Shown: positions 1 through 7,956, counted from the first letter of the stretch. The stretch: DNA of 64,000 nt from CAIOYC01 sp965277345 (GCA_965277345.1 CBDICI010000004.1:124001-188000), one strand, 5' to 3'. Numbers and translations are program-made. Notes: generated from the letters alone by a model not told the origin.

Positions 1-2
1 TG

Positions 3-176
3 GAGGCGCGGGTGACCACCTATGGCCGCGCCTTCGCCGATCCCGACAAGGGCGGCGCGGGCTCCGCCCTCTCCGCGCTCCAGACCCGCAAACTCAAGGA
101 GATCGCCGCCAAGGCCAGGGGCGAGACCCCCGTGCGGCGTGGGTTCAGGCGGAAAGTGGAAGACCCGGAGGCGTAG
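3..176 (+). CDS. C-terminal end of an unidentified protein (5' end outside window)
   Basis: An open frame enters from the left edge and ends at the TAG at 174-176. About 57 residues are visible. They are rich in Lys, Arg and Ala, with a short helical-looking stretch (LQTRKLKEIAAKAR) and a basic tail ending in EDPEA. I do not recognise the family. The strong third-position GC of this frame and the absence of a better frame support it as the real one. An ATG at 22 lies in a different frame and looks like a shadow. Confidence 0.5.
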   Translation, partial: EARVTTYGRAFADPDKGGAGSALSALQTRKLKEIAAKARGETPVRRGFRRKVEDPEA

Positions 177-205
177 GTCGTCTGCCTCCCCCGGCCCCCT
201 CACCC

Positions 206-247
206 TAGACCCTGATCGGTTCATCTTGAACCGTGAATCAGGGTCTA
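206..247. repeat. Nested perfect palindrome (hairpin inside a hairpin)
   Basis: The outer arms TAGACCCTGAT (206-216) and ATCAGGGTCTA (237-247) are perfect 11-bp complements. Inside them, CGGTTCA (217-223) and TGAACCG (227-233) form a second 7-bp stem with a TCT loop. The stems are separated on one side only by TGA. The element lies in the gap between two gene ends that face each other, so it could act as an RNA hairpin or as a mobile palindrome. There is no T-run typical of an intrinsic terminator. Confidence 0.85.
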
Positions 248-258
248 CACTTTGAGTT

Positions 259-308
259 TAGAGCATGATTCACGTTCGGATGAGTCCATCCGAAACGATC
301 ATGCTCTA
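259..308. repeat. Second nested palindrome (GAGCATGAT family)
   Basis: The outer arms TAGAGCATGAT (259-269) and ATCATGCTCTA (298-308) are perfect 11-bp complements. The inner arms TTCGGATG (275-282) and CATCCGAA (287-294) form an 8-bp stem with an AGTC loop. It lies 11 bp from the preceding element and has the same architecture: two stacked stems with an asymmetric internal bulge. It sits 24 bp beyond the stop codon of the minus-strand peptidase gene at 333. Confidence 0.85.
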
Positions 309-332
309 GCCTCTCCCCTCGGGCAGAGGAGC

Positions 333-1202
333 TCATAGGCGTCGGAACGCTGTTGGCTTGCCGCCGCCCGCCGCCTCGATCCGCGTCACCGCATCGGCCA
401 GCGGCTCGGCGGCGGTGGCCATATGGTGGGCGTTGGCGTGCAGCAGACGCCGCGCGTCGAGCATGATGCCCACATGGCCCTTCCAGAACACCAGATCGTC
501 GCGCCTCAGCCCGGCGAGGTCGGCGCCAACCTCCAGGGCCGCGCCCAGCGCCTGCTGCATGTCGCTGTCGCGCGGGCAGGCGCGGCCACAGGCATAGAGC
601 GCCTGCTGCACCAGTCCCGAACAGTCGAGGCCGAGGCTGTCGCGCCCGCCCCACAGATAGGGCGCGCCCAGAAACCGCTCCGCCACGCCGGCGGGGTCCG
701 ACGCCAGATGTTCGCCGATGGGCGAGATGTGGTGGGCGGCCACGTGGCCCCCGCGCACCAGCCTGACGAACCTGATGTCGGCCTCCGCATCGTCGGCCTC
801 CACCGCCACCAGCGCGTTCAGCGAATACATGCCCAGCACCGGCGCACGGATCGAGGGCGCGGCGAAGCCGTAGGTGCGGATCGCCCCGACCCAGTGGGTG
901 GCGCGCAGGATTTCGGCGGTAAGGCCGCGCAAGTCCACCCAGCCCACATAGCCGTCCCGGTCGGCCTGCCCCCAGCCCCAGCCGCCCTTGGTCTCCAGCA
1001 CCTGGAAGGTCTCGCCGAACAGCAGCTGATCCCACTGTTCGGCATGGCTGTCGGGAGCCTTGCGGAGGGGGGTCGAGGCGGCCTGGACCTGCATGGGGCG
1101 CCCGTCGGCATAGCGGCCGGCGGCCACCACCCCCTCCAGCGCCGCGGCGGCCAGGTCCGGACGGGCCGGCGTGATCCGGGGATCGTGCGCGGCGGGGCTC
1201 AT
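333..1202 (-). CDS. NlpC/P60 family cell-wall peptidase with SH3 domains
   Basis: A 289-aa protein predicted to cleave gamma-D-Glu/diamino-acid peptide bonds in peptidoglycan stem peptides. The N-terminal half (about 40-160) looks like bacterial SH3 repeats (GETFQVLE, GWGWGQADRDGYVGWV). The C-terminal NlpC/P60 domain carries the catalytic Cys194 in GLDCSGLVQ, His243 in KGHVGIM and His255 in LLHANAHH. The start overlaps the stop of the upstream aminopeptidase as ATGA (1199-1202), so translation is coupled. No signal peptide is visible, so it may act in the cytoplasm on recycled muropeptides, which fits the partner peptidase. The open frame continues upstream without stops, but the ATGA junction fixes the start. 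Confidence 0.9.
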   Translation of the reverse strand: MSPAAHDPRITPARPDLAAAALEGVVAAGRYADGRPMQVQAASTPLRKAPDSHAEQWDQLLFGETFQVLETKGGWGWGQADRDGYVGWVDLRGLTAEILRATHWVGAIRTYGFAAPSIRAPVLGMYSLNALVAVEADDAEADIRFVRLVRGGHVAAHHISPIGEHLASDPAGVAERFLGAPYLWGGRDSLGLDCSGLVQQALYACGRACPRDSDMQQALGAALEVGADLAGLRRDDLVFWKGHVGIMLDARRLLHANAHHMATAAEPLADAVTRIEAAGGGKPTAFRRL

Positions 1203-2587
1203 CTGGGATATCGGGCCTTCAAGATCTCGAACGCCGCGCGAATCGCCTGCGCCTCCCCACCGGCGGGGTGGCCGGGCCGCCCCCTGGCGTTCCAGGCGAA
1301 GATGTCGAAATGGACCCACGCCCCGTCTTTTGGCGCGAAGCGCTGCAGGAACAGGGCGGCGGTGACCGAGCCCGCCTGCGCCCAGGCGTCGGGATCGTTC
1401 TTCAGGTCGGCGATGTCGCTGTCCAGCGCCGCCTCGTAGCCCGCCCATAGCGGCATCCGCCACAGCGGGTCGGCGACGGCCTCGGCGGCCGTGGCGAGTT
1501 CGCCGGCCAAGGCGTCGTCGGCGGTATAGAAGGGGATGACCTCCGGCCCCAGCGCCACCCGCGCCGCGCCGGTCAGGGTGGCGAAATCCAGCGTCAGGTC
1601 GGGCTTCAGTTCGCCCGCGCGGGTCAGGGCGTCGGCCAGGATCAGCCGCCCCTCCGCATCGGTATTGCCGACCTCGATGGACAGCCCGGCGCGGCTGGCT
1701 AGCACGTCGCCCGGCCGCATGGCGTCGCCGCCGATGGCGTTCTCCACCACCGGGACGAGCACCGCCAGCCGCACCGGCAGGGCGGCCCCCATCGTCATCC
1801 GCGCCAGGGCCAGGGCGTGGGCGGCGCCGCCCATGTCCTTCTTCATCAGCCGCATCCCGGCGGAGGGCTTGATATCGAGCCCGCCGGTATCGAACACCAC
1901 ACCCTTGCCGACGAGGACGATCAGGGGCGCGTCGGGCGCGGCCGCGGGACCCTTCCAGCCGATCTCGATCATGCGCGATGCGCGGTGCGGGGCGGCGGCG
2001 CGGCCGACGGCGTGGACGGCGGGATAGTTCTGGGCCAGCAGGTCCTCGCCGGACACCACCTGTATGGTCGCGCCATGCGCCTCGGCGATCTCGCGGGCGA
2101 TGGTCTCGATCTGCAGCGGGCCCATGTCGTTGGCCGGCGTGTTGACCATGTCGCGAGCGAGGTGGAGGGCGTGGGCGATCGCCAGCGCCTCGCCCCGCAC
2201 CTTGGCGTCGGCCACCACCAGGCGGGCCCGCGGCTTGCCGTGCTCGCGCTTGTAGCGGTCGAAACGGTAGAGGCCGAGCGCCCAGGCCAGCGCCTGGTCC
2301 GGCGTGGGCGCCGCGCCCTCCAGGGTGTAGTCGCCGGCGGCCAGCCTGCCCGGCAGGCCGCGCAACGCCATGGGCCCCTCGCCCACGCCGTACAGCACGC
2401 GCTGCGGCGCGCCGGGCAGGATCACGGCCTGACCGGCCTTGCCCTTGAAGCCGGCGATGTCGCAGGCCGAGGTCGCGATCGCGTCCAGGCCCTCGCGCAG
2501 GCCTTCCCACGCCTCCTCCGTCACCAGCCGGATCGGCGCCGGCTGTTCGGCGCCGGCGATCAGGACCTCGCTCGCGGGATGGGACAA
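1199..2587 (-). CDS. M17 leucyl aminopeptidase family protein
   Basis: A 462-aa cytosolic metallo-exopeptidase that removes N-terminal residues from peptides using two metal ions. The M17 signatures are clear: VGKGVVFDTGG (226-236) with metal/catalytic Lys228 and Asp233, MKKDMGG (248-254), and NTDAEGR (308-314) with the metal-binding Asp and Glu and the catalytic Arg. The start is a TTG at 2587, preceded by GGAGG at 6-bp spacing. No ATG is available in a sensible place. It forms a two-gene unit with the downstream NlpC/P60 peptidase (ATGA overlap), suggesting joint degradation of cell-wall or dietary peptides. It is close to the PepA/PepB type but shorter than classical PepA (about 500 aa). 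Confidence 0.93.
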   Translation of the reverse strand: MSHPASEVLIAGAEQPAPIRLVTEEAWEGLREGLDAIATSACDIAGFKGKAGQAVILPGAPQRVLYGVGEGPMALRGLPGRLAAGDYTLEGAAPTPDQALAWALGLYRFDRYKREHGKPRARLVVADAKVRGEALAIAHALHLARDMVNTPANDMGPLQIETIAREIAEAHGATIQVVSGEDLLAQNYPAVHAVGRAAAPHRASRMIEIGWKGPAAAPDAPLIVLVGKGVVFDTGGLDIKPSAGMRLMKKDMGGAAHALALARMTMGAALPVRLAVLVPVVENAIGGDAMRPGDVLASRAGLSIEVGNTDAEGRLILADALTRAGELKPDLTLDFATLTGAARVALGPEVIPFYTADDALAGELATAAEAVADPLWRMPLWAGYEAALDSDIADLKNDPDAWAQAGSVTAALFLQRFAPKDGAWVHFDIFAWNARGRPGHPAGGEAQAIRAAFEILKARYPR

Positions 2588-2688
2588 CGCTCACCTCCGG
2601 CGGGCGAACGACCCGCTTATGCTTAACGCTCCGTTGACGTCCCTGCCGCAGGATGAGCCATTCCCGTCCGGCTGGAGCGTCCTCCGAC

Positions 2689-3600
2689 ATGTGTCCCAAG
2701 GCCACGCCCGCTGCAACCGTTCTGGCGAGCCTGCTCGTGCTGGGCGCCGCGACGCCGGCGCCGGCCTGGCCGTTCGGTCCCGCCAAATCCCCCCCCGCCA
2801 GGCCCGCGCCCCCCCCCGCCGCCCAGCCCGAACCCGGCAAGGCCAAGGCCTCCGCCGAGGAACGGGCCCGGGCCGACAAGCTCGACCCCCTCACCCGCGT
2901 CGCCTTCTGGACCCGCGAGACCTCGCTCGACCCCAACGACGCCGACGCCGGGGTGGCTCTGGCGTCGGCCTTGCGCGCCACGGGCCGCTATGACGAGGCC
3001 GCCGACGCGGCCGGACGGGTGCTGACCCTGCACCCGAGGTCAGCCCCGGCGATGTTCGAGGTGGCCCGCGCCCGCGTCAGCCAGGGCAAGGGCTTCTACG
3101 CCATCAAGCCGCTGCAGGACCTGGCGGCGATGGATGCGCGCGACGCGCGGCCCCTCGCGCTGCTCGGCGTCGCCTACGAACAGAACGAGCAGCCAGACCT
3201 GGCGCGCGCGGCCTATGAGCAGGCGCTGAAGCTGTCGCCGGACAATCCCCAGGCCTTGTCCAACTACGCCCTGTTCCGCGCCCTGCACGGCGAGCCGCAG
3301 GCGGCGGAGGGGATGTTGCGCCGGGCGGTGGCCCAGCCCGGCGCCGGCGCGGTCCAGCGGCAGAACCTGGCCCTGGTGCTGGGCCTCGAAGGCAAGCTCG
3401 GTGAAGCGGAACGGCTGATACGCCAGGACCTGCCGCCCGAGGCCGCCGATCAGGACCTGGCCTATCTGCGCGCCCTCAACGCCCATCCGACCCGGGCCGC
3501 GCCCGCCGCCCTGACCGGCTCCGGGTCTGTGTCCGGCGGAAGGTCGTGGGGCGCGGTCGAGGCCTCGGAAGCGGTCCAGACCCGCACACCGTCCCGCTAG
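2689..3600 (+). CDS. Exported TPR (tetratricopeptide) protein, TadD-like
   Basis: A protein of about 303 aa with an N-terminal hydrophobic segment (TVLASLLVLGAATPAPA) that looks like a signal peptide, then a proline-rich linker and a run of TPR helices (ALASALRATGRYDEAADAAGRV, YEQALKLSPDNPQALSNYAL; each here part of a longer run). The layout resembles Flp-pilus assembly TadD-type lipoproteins or scaffolds, but no tad genes are nearby, so the role is unknown. An in-frame ATG at 2653 would add 12 residues. I prefer 2689 because it places the hydrophobic core next to the N-terminus and has a GGAG 11 bp upstream. The C-terminal 35 residues are low complexity. Confidence 0.8.
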   Translation: MCPKATPAATVLASLLVLGAATPAPAWPFGPAKSPPARPAPPPAAQPEPGKAKASAEERARADKLDPLTRVAFWTRETSLDPNDADAGVALASALRATGRYDEAADAAGRVLTLHPRSAPAMFEVARARVSQGKGFYAIKPLQDLAAMDARDARPLALLGVAYEQNEQPDLARAAYEQALKLSPDNPQALSNYALFRALHGEPQAAEGMLRRAVAQPGAGAVQRQNLALVLGLEGKLGEAERLIRQDLPPEAADQDLAYLRALNAHPTRAAPAALTGSGSVSGGRSWGAVEASEAVQTRTPSR

Positions 3601-3697
3601 ATCGCCCGCGGGCCGCGGTCGGCGCGGCGACAGATTTGGCGTGAAGCCGCGCGCGCGGGGTGGTAGCTGGTCGCAAAACGCGGCCAGGGAGTACGCC

Positions 3698-5218
3698 ATG
3701 CCCGATATCCACCACTTCGTGAACGGTCAGACTTTTGCGGGAACCTCGGACCGCTGGGGCGATATCTTCGATCCCAACACCGGCGTGGTGGCCGGGCGGG
3801 TGCAACTGGCGAGCGTCGCGGAAATGGATGCGGCGGTGCAGGCCGCCGCCACCGCCCAACCGGGCTGGGCCGCCGTCAATCCCCAGCGCCGGGCGCGGGT
3901 GATGTTCGCCTATCTTCGGCTGGTGCAGGCGCGGATGGACGAACTGGCCGGGCTGCTTTCCAGTCAGCACGGCAAGGTGATCGCCGACTCCAGGGGCGAC
4001 ATCCAGCGCGGGCTGGAGGTGATCGAGTTCGCCTGCGGCGTTCCGCACGCCTTGAAGGGCGAATATACCGAGGGCGCCGGACCGGGTATCGACGTCTATT
4101 CCATGCGCCAGCCGCTGGGTGTGGTGGCGGGCATCACCCCGTTCAACTTTCCGGCCATGATCCCGATGTGGATGTTCGGCGTAGCCATCGCGGTGGGCAA
4201 TACCTTCATCCTCAAGCCCTCGGAGAAGGACCCCTCCGTGCCGGTGCGCCTGGCGGAGCTGTTCATGGAGGCGGGCGCCGAGGTCGGGCTCGACCTCAAG
4301 GGCGTCCTGAACGTGGTGCACGGCGATAAGGCGGCGGTGGACGCCATCCTGGACCACCCGCTGATCAGGGCGGTGAGCTTCGTCGGCTCCTCCGATATCG
4401 CGCACTATGTGTATTCGCGGGGCGCCGCGAACGGCAAGCGGGTGCAGGCCATGGGCGGGGCCAAGAACCACGGCGTCATCCTGCCCGACGCGGATATGGA
4501 CCAGGTGGTGAAGGACCTGTCCGGCGCCGCCTTCGGCTCGGCGGGCGAGCGCTGCATGGCGCTCCCCGTGGCGGTTCCGGTGGGCAAGAAGACCGCCGAT
4601 GAGCTCCGCGAACGCATGATGGCGGAGATGGAGACGCTGAAGGTCGGCGTCTCCACGGACACCGCCGCCCAGTACGGCCCCGTGGTCAGCGCCGCGCACA
4701 AGCAGAAGATCGCCGACTATATCCAGATGGGTGTGGACGAAGGCGCCGAGCTGGCGGTCGACGGGCGCGGCTTCGAGCTGCAGGGCTATGAGCAGGGCTT
4801 CTTCATCGGCCCGACCCTGTTCGACCATGTGAAGCCCACCATGCGCACCTATCAGGAGGAGATCTTCGGTCCCGTCCTGCAACTGGTCCGCGCCGACAGC
4901 TTCGAGGAGGCGCTGGCCCTGCCGAGCCAGCACCAGTACGGCAACGGGGTGGCGATCTACACCCAGTCCGGCCGCGCGGCGCGGGATTTCGCGGCGCGGG
5001 TGGAGGTGGGCATGGTGGGGATCAATGTACCCATCCCGGTGCCGGTGGCCTATCACACCTTCGGCGGCTGGAAGCGCTCGGCCTTCGGCGACACCAACCA
5101 GCACGGCATGGAGGGCGTGAAGTTCTGGACCAAGGTCAAGACCGTCACCGCCCGCTGGCCCGACACGGCGCTGGAAGGCCACGCTGATTCGAGCTTTGTG
5201 ATACCGACGTTCAAGTAG
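3698..5218 (+). CDS. mmsA: Methylmalonate-semialdehyde dehydrogenase (CoA-acylating)
   Basis: A 506-aa aldehyde dehydrogenase that converts methylmalonate semialdehyde to propionyl-CoA with NAD and CoA in valine and inositol catabolism. It has the family features ITPFNFPAMIPMWM (coenzyme site region), FVGSS glycine turn and SAGERCMALPVAV with nucleophile Cys286. The length is as expected for MmsA/IolA. The start at 3698 is chosen because GGGAG lies just upstream and the residues before it (from 3641) are basic and non-homologous. No mmsB or other valine genes are adjacent, so the gene stands alone here. Confidence 0.95.
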   Translation: MPDIHHFVNGQTFAGTSDRWGDIFDPNTGVVAGRVQLASVAEMDAAVQAAATAQPGWAAVNPQRRARVMFAYLRLVQARMDELAGLLSSQHGKVIADSRGDIQRGLEVIEFACGVPHALKGEYTEGAGPGIDVYSMRQPLGVVAGITPFNFPAMIPMWMFGVAIAVGNTFILKPSEKDPSVPVRLAELFMEAGAEVGLDLKGVLNVVHGDKAAVDAILDHPLIRAVSFVGSSDIAHYVYSRGAANGKRVQAMGGAKNHGVILPDADMDQVVKDLSGAAFGSAGERCMALPVAVPVGKKTADELRERMMAEMETLKVGVSTDTAAQYGPVVSAAHKQKIADYIQMGVDEGAELAVDGRGFELQGYEQGFFIGPTLFDHVKPTMRTYQEEIFGPVLQLVRADSFEEALALPSQHQYGNGVAIYTQSGRAARDFAARVEVGMVGINVPIPVPVAYHTFGGWKRSAFGDTNQHGMEGVKFWTKVKTVTARWPDTALEGHADSSFVIPTFK

Positions 5219-5254
5219 GTCAGCCACCTATCCGATTAGAGGTGCAAAGCCTTT

Positions 5255-5614
5255 TCATCTTTCAAATCCCACATAGGCGATGAGACCTTGCAGCGTTTCG
5301 GGGAGCGGCTCAGGGTCTCTTCGAGCGGATTGCACAGCTGCGGCGAGGCTGGTCAGCCAAAGCCAAACAAGCTGCATTCCCTCCGGGTGCGCTTCCCTTC
5401 GTTGAACCGCGACCACTTTCTTGCCGGTCAAGACAAGACGGTCACCGTTCAAGGTCAAGACTGTTCCCTCGTGGTTTGTCACCCACCACGGCTCCAAATA
5501 GGAGCAAGCCATTTCCGGGGTAGCGAAAATCGAGATGTCACCGGGCAAAATTTCCGATGAACTCTCATTCACGAGAGTAACTTGATTGAAGTCGAAGATT
5601 TGGCCACTCACCAC
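5255..5614 (-). CDS. Orphan hypothetical protein, 119 aa
   Basis: An unrecognised soluble protein with a balanced composition (WW, many Val/Leu, few of the Arg/Ala/Pro runs typical of shadow frames here), which is why I accept it. Base composition is clearly less GC-rich than its neighbours, suggesting recent acquisition. The likely start is GTG at 5614 (followed by another GTG). The ribosome site is weak (CGGAC). It shows no signal peptide and no membrane segment. There is nothing to assign a function. Confidence 0.6.
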   Translation of the reverse strand: MVSGQIFDFNQVTLVNESSSEILPGDISIFATPEMACSYLEPWWVTNHEGTVLTLNGDRLVLTGKKVVAVQRREAHPEGMQLVWLWLTSLAAAVQSARRDPEPLPETLQGLIAYVGFER

Positions 5615-5643
5615 GTCCGATCTTTATCAAGGTAGATGCAACG

Positions 5644-5784
5644 ATGCCCCAACGCAACCGCCGCTATCCCAAGCGCCCCGCCGTGTTCTGCGCGGTGTTC
5701 GCGTTGGCGGCGGTGCTCGGAATCGGCACGAGCGTGGAGTTGGGCTTGAGAGCGGGGGAGCGTCCGGCCATGCTGGCCCGATGA
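5644..5784 (+). CDS. 46-aa single-pass membrane peptide, coupled to the downstream GNAT
   Basis: A small frame (ATG 5644, TGA 5782-5784) encodes a basic N-terminus (PQRNRRYPKR) followed by one hydrophobic helix (PAVFCAVFALAAVLGIG) and a short polar tail. Its stop overlaps the next gene's ATG as ATGA at 5781-5784, the signature of translational coupling. An AAGG lies about 11 bp upstream of the start. By the positive-inside rule the N-terminus should be cytoplasmic. There is no homolog I can name. The coupling is the main evidence that it is translated. Confidence 0.55.
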   Translation: MPQRNRRYPKRPAVFCAVFALAAVLGIGTSVELGLRAGERPAMLAR

Positions 5785-6323
5785 CGCCGCTCGGACCGAC
5801 CCTGACAACCCCCCGGTTGACGCTGTCGCCGCCGACCGTGGCCGATTTTGACGACTTCGCCGCCCTGCTCGGTGATCCCGCCGCCATGGCCTTCATCGGC
5901 GGACCGCAATCGCGCGCCATGGCCTGGCGCACCATGATGCAGATGGCCGGAACCTGGGCCACCTACGGCTACGGCTTCTTCGTGGTGCGCGAGCGGTGCA
6001 GCGCGGCCCTGGTCGGCCGGGTCGGCACGCACCAGCCCGAGGGATGGCCGGGGCCCGAGGTGGGCTGGGCCCTGCACGGCCACGCCCAGGGCAGGGGCTA
6101 CGCCACCGAAGCCGCCGCCGCGGCCATGGACTTCGCCTTCGACACGCTCCGCTGGACCGAGGTCATCCACTGTATCGACGCGGCGAACGAACCCTCCATG
6201 GCCGTGGCCCGGCGGCTCGGCTCCGCCGTTCTGCGCAACGCCATGCTGCCCGATCCGATCAACCACGAGACCGTCTGCTGGGGCCAGAGCGCGGACGAGT
6301 GGCGGACACGGGGGAAGGGTTAG
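5781..6323 (+). CDS. GNAT acetyltransferase, RimJ/RimL (ribosomal N-acetyltransferase) type
   Basis: A 180-aa N-acetyltransferase that would move acetyl from acetyl-CoA to a protein N-terminus or small amine. The N-terminal LTTPRLTLSPPTVADFDDF strand-helix and the acetyl-CoA loop GHAQGRGYATEAAAAAM followed by CIDAANEPSMAVARRLG are typical of the RimJ/RimL subgroup (COG1670). The start ATG (5781) overlaps the stop of the 46-aa membrane peptide, which also decides the start over the longer open frame. The substrate is unknown. Confidence 0.88.
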   Translation: MTPLGPTLTTPRLTLSPPTVADFDDFAALLGDPAAMAFIGGPQSRAMAWRTMMQMAGTWATYGYGFFVVRERCSAALVGRVGTHQPEGWPGPEVGWALHGHAQGRGYATEAAAAAMDFAFDTLRWTEVIHCIDAANEPSMAVARRLGSAVLRNAMLPDPINHETVCWGQSADEWRTRGKG

Positions 6324-6610
6324 AGCAGCGCCGAAACATCGCGGCCGGGGCCAAAGATTCTAACCACTTCGATGCCGCGCGCTCGTTCCCGATACGCCAT
6401 CAGGTATCGCTCTCGCACAGTAAGGAATCGCAGCGGAAGCTCCGTGAGGTCAGCTCGCGTATGGCCGATACCCGGATGCTCGGCCAGACGGCGGCCAGCA
6501 GCCAGCAGAGCTGAGCGAATGCGTTTCGCGGCGTATGGGTTGTCGCGCCGCACGTAGACCAGAATGTCATGGAGGTCCAAGCGCGCCAGCGGCGCGAGCG
6601 TGTAGCTCAT
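6320..6610 (-). CDS. ParE/RelE-superfamily toxin
   Basis: A 96-aa protein of the type II toxin fold: an N-terminal helical hairpin (LARLDLHDILVYVRRDNP..AAKRIRSALLAAGRRLAEHPGIG) followed by beta strands ending RYLMAYRERARGIEVVRIFGPGRD. The pattern 'L..HP.IG..R.DL..' and the final 'V.RI..G.RD' match ParE toxins, which inhibit gyrase, although the family also contains ribosome-dependent RNases, so the target is uncertain. The start overlaps the antitoxin stop as ATGA (6607-6610). The 3' end overlaps the convergent GNAT by 4 bp. Confidence 0.88.
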   Translation of the reverse strand: MSYTLAPLARLDLHDILVYVRRDNPYAAKRIRSALLAAGRRLAEHPGIGHTRADLTELPLRFLTVRERYLMAYRERARGIEVVRIFGPGRDVSALL

Positions 6611-6771
6611 TCGGCGGCGTGCGCTTGCTTACCTTCCAGCATCAATCGCATCTCTTCGAACACAGCCTCGCCGTCCAGACCTTCGCCTCGGTCGAGCTGG
6701 TCGATACCGGTTTGAAGCTCGGCATTGAACTTGGCGATCAGGGCCTTGCGTTGGTCGTCCGTAGGCGTCAT
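6607..6771 (-). CDS. ParD-like antitoxin
   Basis: A 54-aa acidic helical protein (TDDQRKALIAKFNAELQTG.. GEGLDGEAVFEEMRLMLEG) of the ParD/addiction-module antidote type. The segment DRGEGLDGEAVFEE is the classical 'G..ldgeevf.el' antitoxin motif that wraps the toxin. It lies directly upstream of the ParE-like gene with an ATGA overlap, the usual antitoxin-first order. The start at 6771 is preferred over 6876 because the intervening residues look non-coding and would overlap the asd promoter region. It is short and lacks an obvious N-terminal ribbon-helix-helix. Confidence 0.8.
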   Translation of the reverse strand: MTPTDDQRKALIAKFNAELQTGIDQLDRGEGLDGEAVFEEMRLMLEGKQAHAAE

Positions 6772-6878
6772 GCGCTGGATATAGCAATTTTGGTGAAGAG
6801 CCGCCAGCGGCCCCGCCTTGTATTCCCCCGGCCCCGAGCGTACCTCCCGCGCCTGCTGCAAGCGCGAAGGAGACACCG

Positions 6879-7907
6879 ATGGGTTATCGGGTGGCCGTCG
6901 TCGGCGCCACGGGCAATGTGGGCCGCGAAATGCTGAACATCCTGGAGGAGGTGAACTTCCCCGTGGACGAAATCCACGCGGTGGCCTCGCGCAAATCCAT
7001 CGGCAAGGAGGTCTCGTTCGGCGACCGCACCTTGAAGTGCAAGGATGTGGACACCTTCGACTTCGCCAAGGTGGATATCGTGCTGATGTCGGTCTCCGGC
7101 GCGTTCTCCAGGGAATGGTCGCCCAAGATCGCGGCCAGGGGGCCGGTGGTGATCGACAACTCCTCCGCCTGGCGCATGGACCCGGACGTGCCGCTGATCG
7201 TGCCGGAGGTGAATCCCGAGGCCGCCGACGGCTGGCGCAGGAAGGGGATCATCGCCAACCCCAACTGCTCCACCGCCCAGCTGGTCGTGGCGCTGAAGCC
7301 GTTGCACGACGCGGCCCGGATCAAGCGCGTGGTAGTCTCCACCTACCAGTCCGTGTCCGGCGCGGGCAAGGAGGGCATGGACGAGCTTTGGGACCAGACC
7401 AAGGCCGTCTACATGCTGGGGCCGACCGAGCCGAAGAAGTTCCCCAAGCAGATCGCCTTCAACGTCATCCCCTTCATCGGCGCTTTCAAGGACGACGGCT
7501 ATACCGACGAGGAGCACAAGATGTGGGACGAGACCCACAAGATGATCGACCCGTCGATCCGGCTCACCGTCACCTGCGTGCGGGTGCCGGTGATGGTCGG
7601 CCACTCCGAGTCGGTGAACATCGAGTTCTTCGAGCCGCTGCCGGAGGAGGAGGCGCGCGACATCCTGCGCGAGGCGCCGGGCGTGCAGGTGATCGATAAG
7701 CGCGACGACAAGGGCTATATGACCCCCAAGGAGGCGCAGGGCGAGTTCGCCGTCTATGTCTCCCGCATCCGCGAGGACCACTCCCAGCCCAATACGCTGA
7801 ACCTCTGGGTGGTGTCGGACAACCTGCGCAAGGGCGCGGCCCTGAACGCGGTGCAGATCGCCCAGTTGCTGGTGGAGCGCGGCCTGCTGGAGAAGGCGGC
7901 GGCCTGA
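6879..7907 (+). CDS. asd: Aspartate-semialdehyde dehydrogenase
   Basis: A 342-aa cytosolic enzyme that reduces L-aspartyl-4-phosphate to aspartate semialdehyde with NADPH. It is the branch-point step to lysine, diaminopimelate, methionine and threonine. The NADP-binding GATGNVG (9-15), the substrate region SSAWRMDPD, and nucleophile Cys130 in NPNCSTAQ are all present, as is the late helix HSESVNIEF. The start has a GAAGGAGA ribosome site. It is an essential housekeeping gene sitting next to a toxin-antitoxin pair transcribed the other way. Confidence 0.96.
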   Translation: MGYRVAVVGATGNVGREMLNILEEVNFPVDEIHAVASRKSIGKEVSFGDRTLKCKDVDTFDFAKVDIVLMSVSGAFSREWSPKIAARGPVVIDNSSAWRMDPDVPLIVPEVNPEAADGWRRKGIIANPNCSTAQLVVALKPLHDAARIKRVVVSTYQSVSGAGKEGMDELWDQTKAVYMLGPTEPKKFPKQIAFNVIPFIGAFKDDGYTDEEHKMWDETHKMIDPSIRLTVTCVRVPVMVGHSESVNIEFFEPLPEEEARDILREAPGVQVIDKRDDKGYMTPKEAQGEFAVYVSRIREDHSQPNTLNLWVVSDNLRKGAALNAVQIAQLLVERGLLEKAAA

Positions 7908-7918
7908 CAACCTTCGTT

Positions 7919-7956
7919 GTCATCCCGGATAAACGCTCCGCGCTTTTCGGGATGAC
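7919..7956. repeat. GTCATCCCGG palindromic repeat, short copy
   Basis: The arms GTCATCCCG (7919-7927) and CGGGATGAC (7948-7956) are perfect complements enclosing about 20 bp. It begins 11 bp after the asd stop. It is the simplest of three related copies in this window (others at 8959 and 23122). It could fold as a hairpin in the asd mRNA end. Confidence 0.8.

Noticed and set aside
238..1035. Long arginine/glycine-rich minus-strand frame
   Set aside because: It lies in another frame over the NlpC/P60 gene and the palindromes; composition is that of a GC-rich shadow and no family motif is visible.
3476..5227. 583-codon minus-strand frame opposite mmsA
   Set aside because: Histidine-rich antisense shadow of a confirmed dehydrogenase gene, as for many long frames in this high-GC DNA.
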